Source: CAYLKS01 sp964384205 [NCBI: uncultured bacterium]
GTDB lineage: Bacteria; JAGOEH01
Assembly (NCBI GenBank): GCA_964384205.1
Contig: CAYLKS010000039.1
Coordinates: 1 to 26,797 of the forward strand
DNA: 26,797 nt
Direction: 5' to 3'
The notes under the pieces were generated by a model, which was given only the letters and a program-made list of their open reading frames with translations, had not been told where the DNA came from and did no database searches. Made by a program: the position numbers and the translations under genes. This document shows, piece by piece, positions 1-9,617 of this stretch (its first letter is position 1; the number at the start of each line of letters is the position of its first letter).

Positions 1-1544
1 TTTTTTATTTGGTATCGAGCTGTTGAATTCATACATTCTTGCCAATTGATTTTTAATTTTTCCCTGGTTTCATTATTTATATTAAGATATGTACACAATG
101 AATCTAATATATTATTAAAAGATAACCAAAATGTACTATCTATTGGTTGTAGTTGATAAGTTTTGTAGTTTAATATTTGATTGCTCTTAAAATTTTCCAT
201 GATATATTTAAATTCATTCTCTGTGAGTGAAAAACTATTATGGTAAGATCTATACAGATAAGCGATATAAAGAGGGGCTAATAAGAGCTGCCTATTAGAT
301 GTTATCAGTGATTTTATATCTTTTATAAATTTAGGGGCTTTAATATTTTCTGGTTCATATTGTGAAATGGTATTGCTAATATTATCGTAAAAGGGGGGAA
401 GTTTAGAAAAACTGACTGTTATTAAACTTAAGAGGGTTATATCATATATTGTTTTCTTAAAAAGATAATATTTTCCTTTTTCTTTTGTAAATTCTAATAT
501 TTTCATTTTAAATAATAAATTATTTATAAGAATTTCTAAAGAATCAATACTTTTATCAAGATTTATATTATTTGTATCATTTATTACCGGTTGTATAAAT
601 TTTTTAAGAATTTGATGATTTATTTTTTCAGAAGTAAGTCCATGAATATCACAAAAAATATTTATATGATCCAATGTTATATTTTCCAATAAATAATAGT
701 TTATATAATTTAATAAAAAGTTTTCTTTTATATTTTCATAATCAAATTTTTGAAATTTTTGTTTCATATTTCTTATATTTAAGGCTATTGTTTGAGATTT
801 TAATTTCTTCTGAGATTCTTCAAGTAATTTAGCATATTTAATAATATTTTTTATTTCAGGGTATTCTGTGATATCAAAAATTTTTCCAGGACTGAATTCA
901 TTTAGTTCTAAGAGATATAATTTTTGATTTAGAGGATTTCTATATAAACCATATACCTTTTGTAAATATTTAAGAGCGATCATATTATTATTTTTTAATA
1001 TTGCAAAATCAAAAATTCCTTTTGGTATTTGGACTGTTTTTACTTTTCCTGTAAATATAAATTTATCAAATATACTTTTGGTTTTTTTCTTAGGTTGAAA
1101 AGGAGTGTATATGCTTCTTATATTTACAGAATTTGTTTTACTATATACAGTTCCTTCTTTTTTTTCTTCAATATCTTTAAATTGAAAAAGAAATCCTGAG
1201 TGTACATACCCTGTATCATTATTAAAGACTATTTTTACAAAATAATCTTGCCTATTTTTATCGAACCGCATAAGATACGCTTTGGAGTCAATTAGAGTAA
1301 TTGTGCTGAATCTTGGAATACTTTTTTCTCTTACAAGGTAGCCATTTTTTAATTTTCTAAAAATAAGATTATCTTTTTTGGTTACTACTTTTAACTTTAT
1401 ATTTTTTTTTACTTCATAATTTTTTAGATCTTCAGTAATATAATTCCATAATATACTATCATTAATTATATTTTGTTTGGTAATTTTTTGGCTGAGAATA
1501 ACCTGGTATATTAAAAAACATAGTATTATAATTTTTGTTTTCAT
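1..1544 (-). CDS. Secreted protein of unknown function with possible SH3-like segments; C-terminus beyond left edge
   Basis: The minus strand is open without a stop from the ATG at 1544 to the window edge, giving 514 codons with the C-terminus missing. I do not recognise the family. The protein opens with a lysine followed by a hydrophobic stretch (about residues 1-19, ending VILSQ), which reads as a signal peptide. Residues about 50-122 are beta-rich and end in DTGYVHSGFLF, resembling the last strand of a bacterial SH3-type domain. Residues about 131-150 (GTVY...SVNIRS) look like the start of a second such domain. The remainder is helical, charged and rich in Asn and Lys, with no motif I can name. 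The start lacks a clear Shine-Dalgarno sequence. The gene lies after the metK terminator, so it is probably transcribed separately. A periplasmic or cell-surface location is inferred from the signal peptide only. Confidence 0.75.
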   Translation of the reverse strand, partial: MKTKIIILCFLIYQVILSQKITKQNIINDSILWNYITEDLKNYEVKKNIKLKVVTKKDNLIFRKLKNGYLVREKSIPRFSTITLIDSKAYLMRFDKNRQDYFVKIVFNNDTGYVHSGFLFQFKDIEEKKEGTVYSKTNSVNIRSIYTPFQPKKKTKSIFDKFIFTGKVKTVQIPKGIFDFAILKNNNMIALKYLQKVYGLYRNPLNQKLYLLELNEFSPGKIFDITEYPEIKNIIKYAKLLEESQKKLKSQTIALNIRNMKQKFQKFDYENIKENFLLNYINYYLLENITLDHINIFCDIHGLTSEKINHQILKKFIQPVINDTNNINLDKSIDSLEILINNLLFKMKILEFTKEKGKYYLFKKTIYDITLLSLITVSFSKLPPFYDNISNTISQYEPENIKAPKFIKDIKSLITSNRQLLLAPLYIAYLYRSYHNSFSLTENEFKYIMENFKSNQILNYKTYQLQPIDSTFWLSFNNILDSLCTYLNINNETREKLKINWQECMNSTARYQIK

Positions 1545-1586
1545 ATAATATTATTCGACATATTGAGTGTTTAAATTTAATTTAAA

Positions 1587-1622
1587 TAAAAAAAAGCCAG
1601 ATTTTTTGATTTAAAATCTGGC
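1587..1622 (-). terminator. Intrinsic terminator after metK
   Basis: A perfect 10-base inverted repeat (GCCAGATTTT at 1596-1605 and its complement at 1613-1622) is followed on the minus strand by a run of eight T. It lies about 30 bases past the metK stop and so ends the gyrA-metK transcript. Confidence 0.88.
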
Positions 1623-1650
1623 CTTTATAGTACAAATAGATAAAATTATT

Positions 1651-2787
1651 TTATTTAAAAATATCTACTAAATCTGTGTTTTCCCATGTAAAACAATCTA
1701 ATTCTCTACCAAAATGTCCATAGGCAGCAGTTAATCTATAAATAGGTCTTCTTAATTTTAATGCTTCGATAATACCATGAGGGGTTAAATCTATATTTTT
1801 TATTACTTTTTTAGCAATTTCTTTATCTGAAATTTTTCCTGTTCCAAATGTATTTATCATAACAGAAACAGGTTGGGCAACACCAATTGCGTATGCCAAT
1901 TGTACTTCACATTCGTCAGCAATTCCGGAAGCTACAATATTCTTTGCAATCCATCTTGCAGCATAAGAAGCAGATCTATCAACTTTCGTTGGATCTTTTC
2001 CAGAGAAAGCACCACCACCATGGCTTCCTTTACCACCATAGGTATCAACAATAATTTTTCTTCCAGTAAGGCCGGTATCTCCCATTGGACCACCAATAAC
2101 AAATCTTCCAGTAGGATTAATATAAAATTTTATTTCTTTTTCATCATATAAATTTTCAGGTAATACTGGTTTGATAATTTTTTCAATAACTTCATGTTCT
2201 ATTTCTTCATGAGTAACATCAGGATCATGTTGTGTTGAAATAACCACAGTATCTATTCTAACCGGCTTTCCATTATCATATTCAACAGTTACCTGAGATT
2301 TTCCATCAGGTCTTAGAAATGGAATTTCTTTTTGTTTTCTTGCTTTTGATAGTTGCATGGTTAATTTATGAGCGAGAATTATAGGAAGTGGCATTAATTC
2401 TTCTGTTTCTCTACATGCGTAACCGAACATCATGCCTTGATCTCCAGCACCTTCTCTATCAACTCCCATTGCTATATCTGGAGATTGTTTGTCTATTGTT
2501 GTAATTACTGAGCATGTTTTATAATCAAATCCGTAATCAGCATTATCATATCCTATTTCTCTAACAGTTTCGCGTACTATATTTGGAATATCCACATAAA
2601 TTTTTGTAGTAATTTCACCACCAACTAACACCAACCCTGTTGTAACAAAAGTTTCACAAGCAACACGACCTGCAGGATCATCTGCAATTATTGCATCTAA
2701 AATTGCATCAGAAATCTGATCACACATTTTATCTGGATGACCTTCAGTAACAGATTCCGATGTAAATAAATGTCTTTCATTGCCCAT
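1651..2787 (-). CDS. metK: S-adenosylmethionine synthase
   Basis: This cytoplasmic enzyme joins methionine and ATP to make S-adenosylmethionine, the main methyl donor, and releases phosphate and diphosphate. The 378 residues match the family length and the sequence is conserved throughout. The N-terminal EGHPDK motif holds His17. GAGDQG at 113-118 is the ATP-binding signature. The glycine-rich loop and [17 protein letters not shown] at about 257-273 are the classical MetK phosphate-binding motif. The ATG has a strong AAGGAG ribosome site. Only 20 bases separate it from the gyrA stop, with no promoter or terminator between, so the two genes are probably co-transcribed from the promoter in front of gyrA. 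An intrinsic terminator follows it. Confidence 0.98.
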   Translation of the reverse strand: MGNERHLFTSESVTEGHPDKMCDQISDAILDAIIADDPAGRVACETFVTTGLVLVGGEITTKIYVDIPNIVRETVREIGYDNADYGFDYKTCSVITTIDKQSPDIAMGVDREGAGDQGMMFGYACRETEELMPLPIILAHKLTMQLSKARKQKEIPFLRPDGKSQVTVEYDNGKPVRIDTVVISTQHDPDVTHEEIEHEVIEKIIKPVLPENLYDEKEIKFYINPTGRFVIGGPMGDTGLTGRKIIVDTYGGKGSHGGGAFSGKDPTKVDRSASYAARWIAKNIVASGIADECEVQLAYAIGVAQPVSVMINTFGTGKISDKEIAKKVIKNIDLTPHGIIEALKLRRPIYRLTAAYGHFGRELDCFTWENTDLVDIFK

Positions 2788-2807
2788 ATAATTTTCTCCT
2801 TTTTAGA

Positions 2808-5234
2808 TTATTCTTCTGATGAAAATAATGGAGCGACATCAATGACAATGTCATCATTGTCGAGATTAATTAATTTTACACCTTTGGTATTTCTTCCTAT
2901 AGTAGGAATATCGCTACCTTTAATTCGTATAAGAATTCCTTTTTTAGTAATAATCATTATTTCATCATCATCTTTAATTTCTCTTATATCCTTGCAGTAT
3001 CCTCTATTTTCATCATATTTTATGTTTATTATTCCTTTACCACCACGATTGGTTATTCTATAATCTTTTATTGGAGTTTTTTTACCAAAACCTTTTTCAG
3101 TAACAGTTAATAAACTGTAATCTCCTTTGGATATTACAAAACCGATAACATTATCATCTTGTTCGAGAAAAATTCCTCGAACCCCAGCAGCTGTTCTACC
3201 CATTGGTCTGACATTATTTTCATGGAATCTTATAGATTTTCCTTTTTTGGTAGCAATTATAATATCATTGGTTCCATCTGATAATTCACATCCAATTAGA
3301 GAATCATTTTCTTTTATAGTAATTGCCTTTATCCCTGTTTTTCTTATGTTTTTAAAATCTGCTAAACAAGTTTTTTTAATAGTTCCATTTTTTGTACACA
3401 TAATAACATAATGATTCTCATCAAATTCTCTAATTGGGATATATGCTTTAATCTTTTCATCTGATGGAATTTCTAAAAGATTTATTATAGCTTTTCCCTT
3501 TGAATTTCTTCCGCCTTCTGGAATATCATAAACAGGCAATAAGTAGACTTTCCCAGAAGAAGTTAATATTAAAAGTTTATCATGGGTGCTTGCAATAAAC
3601 AAATGTTGAACAAAATCATCATCGTTGGTATTCATACCATAAACACCCTTGCCACCTCTTCTTTGTAATCTATAAGCATTTATACCTGTTCTTTTTATAT
3701 ATCCTTTATGACTGATTGTAATAGCTACATCTTCTTCAGAAATTAAATCTTCTAAAGTATAATTTTCATTTTCTGAAGGTATAATCTCTGTTCTTCTCTC
3801 ATCATTGTATTCTTTTTTTATTTCTAATAATTCATCTTTTATTATCTGATATTGCAAATGTTCATTATTTAAAATTTCTCTTAATTTATTAATGAGTTTT
3901 ATTGTCTCTAAATATTCTTCTTCTAATTTTTTTACTTCTAAACTTGTTAACCTATGTAGGCGCATATCTAAAATCGCCTGAGACTGTCTTTCAGAAAGGG
4001 AAAAATGGTTCATTAATTTTGTTTTTGCAATAGCAGGAGTTTCTGATTTCTTTATAATTTCAATAACTTTATCTATATTTTCAAGAGCAATTTTTAATCC
4101 TTCTAAAATATGGGCTTTGTCTTCTGCTTTTTTTAAATCAAACTCTGTTCTTTTGATTATAATAGTATGTCTAAACTTAATAAATTCTTGAAGAATTTCT
4201 TTTAAGTTTAATACTTTTGGTGTTTTATCAATTAAAACCAGCATAATAACGCCAAAAGTGACTTGTAGATTTGTATGTTTGTATAAATTATTTAAAATAA
4301 TTTTTGGTACAGCATCTTTTTTTAATTCTATAACAATTCTTATTCCATCTCTATCAGATTCATCTCTAATATCGGATATGCCTTCTAATTTTTTATCTTT
4401 TACCAATTCAGCAATTTTCAATATCAAATTAGATTTATTTACCATATATGGAAGTTCTTTTATAATAATTTTATTTTTACCACTTTTAGTAGTTTCTAAG
4501 AATGCTTTACCTCTGTTAATAATTTTGCCATATCCAGTGGTATAAGCATCTATAATCCCCTGTTTTCCAACTATTATACCACCAGTAGGGAAATCAGGAC
4601 CTTTTATATATTTTAGTAAATCCACTATTTCTATATCAGGATTATCTATTAATGCTATTATAGCATCGATTACTTCCCCCAGATTATGAGGTGGAATATT
4701 AGTGGACATTGCCACAGCAATACCTGATGCACCATTTAATAAAATATTTGGAATAGCTGCCGGTAAAATAACAGGTTCTTTCAAACTATCATCAAAATTA
4801 GGTCTAAAATCTACTGTATTTTTTTCAATATCTTGCAGAAAAAGCTGAGTAATCTTTGCAAGCTTTGCTTCGGTATATCTCATTGCTGCAGGAGGGTCTC
4901 CATCAATACTTCCAAAATTTCCTTGACCTGTAATCAGTGGGTATCTTAAACTGAAATCCTGTACCATTCTTACTAATGTATTATAAACAGCTGCATCACC
5001 GTGTGGGTGATATTTACCCATTACTTCACCAACAATTCTTGCAGATTTTTTGAACGCTTTATTATGGTCTAATCCCATTTCTTTCATTGCATAAAGAATT
5101 CTTCTATGAACCGGCTTTAGCCCATCTCTAACATCAGGTAATGCTCTTGAAACAATCACACTCATAGAATATGCTAAATATGATTTTTTCATTTCTTCTT
5201 CAATATTAACCTCTATAATGCGTTCTTTAGCCAT
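2808..5234 (-). CDS. gyrA: DNA gyrase subunit A
   Basis: Breaks and rejoins DNA as part of the GyrA2GyrB2 complex that introduces negative supercoils. The 808 residues are within the normal range. The active-site tyrosine is Tyr120 in AAMRYTE (Tyr122 in E. coli). The C-terminal wrapping domain carries the GyrA box QRRGGKG at residues 524-530, which separates it from ParC. The beta-pinwheel repeats follow and the tail is acidic (ends FSSEE). In the quinolone-resistance region the protein reads [10 protein letters not shown], so Ala81 and Asn85 replace the Ser83 and Asp87 of E. coli. The ATG is preceded by AAAGGG and the promoter lies just upstream. It is the first gene of a two-gene unit with metK. 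Confidence 0.97.
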   Translation of the reverse strand: MAKERIIEVNIEEEMKKSYLAYSMSVIVSRALPDVRDGLKPVHRRILYAMKEMGLDHNKAFKKSARIVGEVMGKYHPHGDAAVYNTLVRMVQDFSLRYPLITGQGNFGSIDGDPPAAMRYTEAKLAKITQLFLQDIEKNTVDFRPNFDDSLKEPVILPAAIPNILLNGASGIAVAMSTNIPPHNLGEVIDAIIALIDNPDIEIVDLLKYIKGPDFPTGGIIVGKQGIIDAYTTGYGKIINRGKAFLETTKSGKNKIIIKELPYMVNKSNLILKIAELVKDKKLEGISDIRDESDRDGIRIVIELKKDAVPKIILNNLYKHTNLQVTFGVIMLVLIDKTPKVLNLKEILQEFIKFRHTIIIKRTEFDLKKAEDKAHILEGLKIALENIDKVIEIIKKSETPAIAKTKLMNHFSLSERQSQAILDMRLHRLTSLEVKKLEEEYLETIKLINKLREILNNEHLQYQIIKDELLEIKKEYNDERRTEIIPSENENYTLEDLISEEDVAITISHKGYIKRTGINAYRLQRRGGKGVYGMNTNDDDFVQHLFIASTHDKLLILTSSGKVYLLPVYDIPEGGRNSKGKAIINLLEIPSDEKIKAYIPIREFDENHYVIMCTKNGTIKKTCLADFKNIRKTGIKAITIKENDSLIGCELSDGTNDIIIATKKGKSIRFHENNVRPMGRTAAGVRGIFLEQDDNVIGFVISKGDYSLLTVTEKGFGKKTPIKDYRITNRGGKGIINIKYDENRGYCKDIREIKDDDEIMIITKKGILIRIKGSDIPTIGRNTKGVKLINLDNDDIVIDVAPLFSSEE

Positions 5235-5274
5235 CTATAATTACCCTTTCTTTTATTTTTTAATTTTTATAAAT

Positions 5275-5303
5275 AGTATATATATTTTTAAAGAAAAAGT
5301 CAA
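5275..5303 (-). promoter_or_regulatory. Sigma-70-type promoter of gyrA-metK
   Basis: On the minus strand TTGACT (5303-5298) and TATACT (5280-5275) are separated by exactly 17 bases; both hexamers differ from consensus at one position. The predicted start is near 5268, giving a leader of about 34 bases that contains the gyrA ribosome site. Confidence 0.82.
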
Positions 5304-5360
5304 GATTAAACCGTTTTATTTATGATATTTATGGATGAATTCATTTCTTTAGTATATATC

Positions 5361-6281
5361 TTAAAAAATTAAAAATCTTTTTTTTGATAATCTCATTAAA
5401 CTAATAGAAAGTGAAATATATTTGTCATTATAGTCATTAAAGATAACTCCATAATCCAATTGTAGCATAAACCTAAAATCATATACTCTAAAGCCTAATA
5501 AACCTGTTTTGAATAATAACTCAATACCATCTCCTCTTTTTTTATTAGAGTATTCATTTTTATGTGATACCCAATGAAATCCCATTCCCACACCAATATA
5601 TGGAGCAAAATTGTTATTTGTAAATATTTTTGATATTCCAATATTTAAAGCTGTGCCTTTTCTAAAACCAAGTAATCCTTCCACTAAATAATCGTGAGTT
5701 TCATAACAACTTTTAATATCAAGAAAGAATATTCGATCAAAATCATTATCAAAGCCTGTTTGTGGATATAAATATCCAAATCCTATTCCACTGTAAGAAA
5801 ATGAAGATTTAAGATTAGGTTCTTTTGTTTCTGAATCTGTTATAAGTCCTACTTCATTTATTTTTTCGACTGATTTGCCTGTACATATAGCTGTTGCTAT
5901 GCGTTTTAAAATTATATCTAAATCATCTAATGTTTCTGATCTAATATTATTTTCTTGAATTATATTATGGGACTTTATATCAACATAATTGTATAGAACA
6001 TAAAAGGTATTTCCTAATTTATTTATGGAAATATAAACGAAATTGTCAATATTTTCTTTAGCTCCTATTTCAAAAGCATCAGTTAAATTTTCAGGTGATT
6101 CCCCTGTGTATTTTAGAATAGTAAATTTATTACATTTATCCAATTCCTGTGTAATTATAGAATTTGCTGTTATTAGACTACTTCTATCCAGAAAAGTAGA
6201 ATATATTGGGAAAATTAATAATCTTTGTTCTGCTAATATAGAGTTTAGTAAAATAAAAGTTATAATGATTATTTTTTTCAT
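5361..6281 (-). CDS. Secreted protein with CsgG/TolB-like N-terminal domain and probable C-terminal outer-membrane barrel
   Basis: The protein has 306 residues and a clear signal peptide (residues 1-17, ending SILA). Residues about 20-125 begin LLIFPIYSTF and follow the alternating strand/helix pattern of the fold seen near CsgG and TolB N-termini: a short hydrophobic strand, a helix with ITQELD, then FTILKY. Residues about 155-306 alternate aromatic and polar positions, for example YSGIGFGYLYP and YIGVGMGFHWVS, and end in hydrophobic F/I residues, as in small outer-membrane barrels. The role is unknown; a part in outer-membrane assembly or export is only a guess. The ribosome site is AGAGG before the ATG. 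It lies 185 bases downstream of the next gene, with no strong promoter visible in the gap. Confidence 0.72.
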   Translation of the reverse strand: MKKIIIITFILLNSILAEQRLLIFPIYSTFLDRSSLITANSIITQELDKCNKFTILKYTGESPENLTDAFEIGAKENIDNFVYISINKLGNTFYVLYNYVDIKSHNIIQENNIRSETLDDLDIILKRIATAICTGKSVEKINEVGLITDSETKEPNLKSSFSYSGIGFGYLYPQTGFDNDFDRIFFLDIKSCYETHDYLVEGLLGFRKGTALNIGISKIFTNNNFAPYIGVGMGFHWVSHKNEYSNKKRGDGIELLFKTGLLGFRVYDFRFMLQLDYGVIFNDYNDKYISLSISLMRLSKKRFLIF

Positions 6282-6466
6282 TTTTACCTCTTTTTTAGAA
6301 AATTTACATTTTAGCTCTTATTGCTTACAAATTTTTATCAAAAAATAAAAGGCAGAATTTAAATTTCTAAATAATTTCAGTAGACTGCTATTGTTTTTGA
6401 ATTTATTGCCAATTTGGGAAATTAAGTTCTTATCATTTAATTGCAAAGTCAATCCTTTTTTTCTAT

Positions 6467-7324
6467 TTAATTGTTTTCTTCAATTAATTTATCAGTTTCT
6501 AAATTAAGTTTCATTTTGTAAGTGTTTTCATCACCATCATAAATTTCTACATCAGCTAATTCTGTGCCATTAAAAACTATTTTAATATAGGTAGAATTAT
6601 CACCCTCTATTTTATAAATTCCAATAGGATAATTTTGTGCTTCTGAAATTGTAAAATCCTGAACTACTGATTTTAGTTTGAACTCTTCTTTATTATAATT
6701 GAAAAGAACATCTGACGAGCCATTAATTATATATTTATCTTTTGCAGGTGTTTCTATGATATAATTGAAATTAGAATTTGTATTAGCTTCAATATTTTCT
6801 TTTGTTGATGAGGAAATCATATCTATTGTTCCATCAAATTCATATTTTGAAATAGGAATATTAGCAATAAGTTGTAAATAGCTTAAGGCTTTATCATTAT
6901 TATCATAAAGAACCACACTAGAAAAGTATCTATAACTTTTATTTATTGGAGATTCATTATCGTTTCCCGTAAATAAAATATAAAATTTTTTAAGGTTTTT
7001 TAAATAATATATTTTTGTTGTATCAGAATTATTAGAGTAATTTACAATAAATACAGTGTCATTTGAAACATTTTTATTTAAATTTGAATTGCTATCTGGC
7101 AAAAATGTATTGAAAAGAAAAGTAGCCTCTATTCCATAATCAAGTCCCAATAAAGCATCAGAACTAAAGACATCATCATTAAATAAAGTGTTAATTATAA
7201 ATTCTGATTTTGATTTTGTAAGTTTTGTTAAATTGTTTTTTTCTTCATTGTTCTCGTTTTTACTGCAAAAGGTAAAAATAGCAATAGATAAAATCATTAA
7301 GCTAAAAACTGTTTTGTGAAACAT
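6467..7324 (-). CDS. Probable lipoprotein of unknown function
   Basis: The protein has 285 residues. It begins with a hydrophobic leader and a cysteine at position 20 (FTFC), then an Asn/Lys/Glu-rich stretch typical of the tether after a lipoprotein cleavage site. The residues before the cysteine do not fit the strict lipobox, so lipidation is probable rather than certain. The mature part looks beta-rich and polar, with no recognised domain or catalytic motif. It starts 19 bases after the DUF4384-like gene on the same strand and is probably co-transcribed with it. Its ribosome site is weak (AAAAGAAA), which suggests low expression or translational coupling. I cannot assign a function. Confidence 0.72.
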   Translation of the reverse strand: MFHKTVFSLMILSIAIFTFCSKNENNEEKNNLTKLTKSKSEFIINTLFNDDVFSSDALLGLDYGIEATFLFNTFLPDSNSNLNKNVSNDTVFIVNYSNNSDTTKIYYLKNLKKFYILFTGNDNESPINKSYRYFSSVVLYDNNDKALSYLQLIANIPISKYEFDGTIDMISSSTKENIEANTNSNFNYIIETPAKDKYIINGSSDVLFNYNKEEFKLKSVVQDFTISEAQNYPIGIYKIEGDNSTYIKIVFNGTELADVEIYDGDENTYKMKLNLETDKLIEENN

Positions 7325-7343
7325 AAATAATTTCTTTTAAAGA

Positions 7344-8702
7344 TTAGTGTTTTTTCTTTATTATTATTTTATTTGACGATTTTTTTGAGCGTGTTTTAGT
7401 TGTTGTCGATTTTTTATAAGAAGAAGATGGTTTGCTATATGATTTTTTATTGTATGAAGAGGATATTTTTTTTATTATTTTTGAAGTTGTTTTATATTTA
7501 CTTGAATATCTTTTGGTTGTGTTTTTTATATAACTTTTTGTTGCTGATTTAAATACATTAGATATGAAGTTCGTGAATTTCGAATTTTTAGATTTTGTTT
7601 TTATTGATGATGATAGGTTATTTTTATTAATTTTAAAACTATTATTTTTAGGTTTTTCATAAATATTTGGAATATATGGTTTAACTTTTTGTGATTTTGG
7701 GGATATTGTAATGGATTTTTTATATTTAGGGATTTTATATGAATTACTTTTTTTATTAATGTTTTGATTTTTGTTAACATATTTAATATTTTTAGATTTA
7801 TAAGATTTGTAGTTGGGTTTATAATATTTAGAATTTATTTTTTTAGTAAAATTTGTTTTATACCGTTTATTGAATGAGAGTATATTTTTTGATTTTGAAC
7901 GTATTATAATATTGGAATAACTATTTTTATATCTTTTCCCATTATAATTATAAATGTATATATTGTTTATATTCCATCTATTAGGATAATAGAAATAATA
8001 GTTATTGTAGATATAGTAAGGCTCATACCATCCCCAGTAAGGTTCATACCAGTCCCAGTATATAAAACGTGGAGGATAGTACCATCTATCAAATATTATA
8101 AAGTCATAATAAGGGTAAAAGTCAATATAATGTCCAAAATGAATATTATAATAACATTGACGTTCATTGTTGTTGTATCTTATATTATCATTAACATATA
8201 AATAAACACTTTTTGAATCGTAATATTCAGGCATAGGTTCTATTCGGCTAATCATATTATTTAAATTATCTATTTCTGAATAGGGATCTCCTACTATTCT
8301 ATAGTCATTATCTCTAATGTTTTTATAATATTCTGGCCAATCAGGTAAATTTTGAGGAGCAGTTGTTGCTATTGCTTGAATATAAATCATTCCACCAGGT
8401 CCATGGGCTTTAAAATCAGGATAATCCCAATCATCTGGCACAGAGTAAGTTTTACCAGATTTTATAAAATTATTACTGAATTTACTCAATGGGAATAACA
8501 ATTGTATATAACCTTCTGTATCTATTGCGTATATTGTTATATAGCAATCTTTGTTTGATTTAAAATAGACTTCTATACTTTCATTTTGTCTATAAACAGC
8601 ACCGTTTCCTTTATCTATCCATAGAGATATATCTAAAGGTTCTCCATATAGAGGGAGTATTCCTAAAAATATAATGCTTAAATAAAATAAAATTTTTCTC
8701 AT
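7344..8702 (-). CDS. Secreted DUF4384-like protein with aromatic-rich middle and strongly basic tail
   Basis: The protein has 452 residues and a signal peptide of about 20 residues (ending PLYG). Residues about 22-115 match the DUF4384 pattern: alternating strands, YRQNESIEVYF, a central DCYITIYAIDTEGYIQLLFP and a glycine-containing turn. This domain is found in secreted and surface proteins of many phyla. Residues about 165-255 are extraordinarily rich in Tyr, Trp and Pro, with a near-repeat WYEPYWGWYEPYY. Residues from about 256 to the end are almost entirely Lys, Ser, Asn, Tyr and Thr, with a very high positive charge (ends IIIKKKH). That tail suggests binding to an anionic polymer or surface, which is inference. 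The ribosome site AAGGGGG precedes the ATG. It lies 16 bases after the fibronectin-III gene, so the two are very likely one transcript. Confidence 0.78.
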   Translation of the reverse strand: MRKILFYLSIIFLGILPLYGEPLDISLWIDKGNGAVYRQNESIEVYFKSNKDCYITIYAIDTEGYIQLLFPLSKFSNNFIKSGKTYSVPDDWDYPDFKAHGPGGMIYIQAIATTAPQNLPDWPEYYKNIRDNDYRIVGDPYSEIDNLNNMISRIEPMPEYYDSKSVYLYVNDNIRYNNNERQCYYNIHFGHYIDFYPYYDFIIFDRWYYPPRFIYWDWYEPYWGWYEPYYIYNNYYFYYPNRWNINNIYIYNYNGKRYKNSYSNIIIRSKSKNILSFNKRYKTNFTKKINSKYYKPNYKSYKSKNIKYVNKNQNINKKSNSYKIPKYKKSITISPKSQKVKPYIPNIYEKPKNNSFKINKNNLSSSIKTKSKNSKFTNFISNVFKSATKSYIKNTTKRYSSKYKTTSKIIKKISSSYNKKSYSKPSSSYKKSTTTKTRSKKSSNKIIIKKKH

Positions 8703-8718
8703 TGCTAACCCCCTTTTT

Positions 8719-9570
8719 TTATTTTGTTATTGTATGCTGTTCATACTTATTTTGGTGTTTTGTTTTATTGGGTGGGGTTAATTCTGGGTTTCCTGTATCA
8801 ATTTGGTATGCCCAGTCAAAAATTATATAATCTTTGGTTATAGAATTTATTCGTATTTTTGCAAAATGATTATCAGCAGTCCATATTATATAGGAATGTC
8901 CTATAATAGCTTCGACTTCATTTAAATTAGACCACCCATTTATTGGTGCATAATCTACATTATCAAGGGATTCTGTATACCCAAAATCCTGGATATTTGT
9001 ATTTTCATTACATGTTTGAATAAAATAATAATATTTTTCAAGTTCATCTAAATATAGCGCAGAATATTTGATATCACAATTAAATGAATTTAAAGAGGCA
9101 GTAGTTCCTGTTGCAAATATAAAGCCATTATTATTTGAATAAATAAGATAGTTATAAAGTGTTACATTCTTGCCTTCTGGTCTTGGCGTGTCAAATACTA
9201 ATTCTTGAGATAATTCACTTTCATTTCCGTCATCATCAATTGCACTTACTGCATAGTAATACGTTTGCCCATTTGTTACATCATAATCATAATAAAAATT
9301 ATCTTTCGTAAAAGCTATTAATTCATATGGGCCTTCTGGCTGATGACTGTAATAAACATTATATCCTGCTAAATCATAGTCATCATTGGCAATCCAGCGA
9401 ATTTCAATATAACCATCGTGAGTTATAGAATATACTCCTTTGGGAGCAGTTGGGGGGAAATCTTGATATTCATATTTAATAACTGTTTCATAAGAAGTAC
9501 ATTCATCACTACAATTAAAATTTATAATCAATATGAGTATAAACATTAAAAATATAAGTTTATGTTTCAT
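8719..9570 (-). CDS. Fibronectin type III lipoprotein
   Basis: The protein has 283 residues. A hydrophobic leader ends in Cys20 (NFNC), a probable lipid attachment site. One fibronectin type III domain covers about residues 38-130. It starts PPTAPKGV, has the core Trp in IEIRWIAND, then DLAGYNVYYS, the tyrosine-corner-like NGQTYYYAVSAIDDDGNES, and ends in a short linker. The C-terminal half (about 135-270) is a second beta domain, including HSYIIWTADNHFAKIRI and FDWAYQIDTGNPEL. I associate that ending with secreted fibronectin-III proteins of environmental bacteria, but cannot name the domain. The cell-surface role is unknown. The ribosome site is AAGGAG. It is the first large gene of a three-gene unit with the DUF4384-like protein and the next lipoprotein. 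Confidence 0.78.
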   Translation of the reverse strand: MKHKLIFLMFILILIINFNCSDECTSYETVIKYEYQDFPPTAPKGVYSITHDGYIEIRWIANDDYDLAGYNVYYSHQPEGPYELIAFTKDNFYYDYDVTNGQTYYYAVSAIDDDGNESELSQELVFDTPRPEGKNVTLYNYLIYSNNNGFIFATGTTASLNSFNCDIKYSALYLDELEKYYYFIQTCNENTNIQDFGYTESLDNVDYAPINGWSNLNEVEAIIGHSYIIWTADNHFAKIRINSITKDYIIFDWAYQIDTGNPELTPPNKTKHQNKYEQHTITK

Positions 9571-9617
9571 TGCTTAACTCCTTTAGTTATTTTTTTGTTA
9601 GTTAATTTCTTTTTCAT
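9567..9617 (-). CDS. Possible 16-residue upstream peptide coupled to the fibronectin-III gene
   Basis: On the minus strand an ATG at 9617 has a good AAAAGGA ribosome site and opens a 16-codon frame (MKKKLTNKKITKGVKQ). Its TGA overlaps the ATG of the lipoprotein gene by four bases (ATGA). The arrangement fits translational coupling or an upstream regulatory peptide. The peptide is only Lys-rich low-complexity sequence, so chance in AT-rich DNA is a real alternative. Confidence 0.3.
   Translation of the reverse strand: MKKKLTNKKITKGVKQ

Noticed and set aside
1873-2151. Plus-strand ORF opposite metK, and similar ORFs opposite gyrA, trpE, aroF, trpD, trpB2 and the beta-galactosidase
   Set aside because: They lie wholly inside strongly conserved genes on the other strand, have no family features and lack ribosome sites of note.
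2808-5234. ParC rather than GyrA
   Set aside because: The intact GyrA box QRRGGKG and the full C-terminal wrapping domain identify GyrA.
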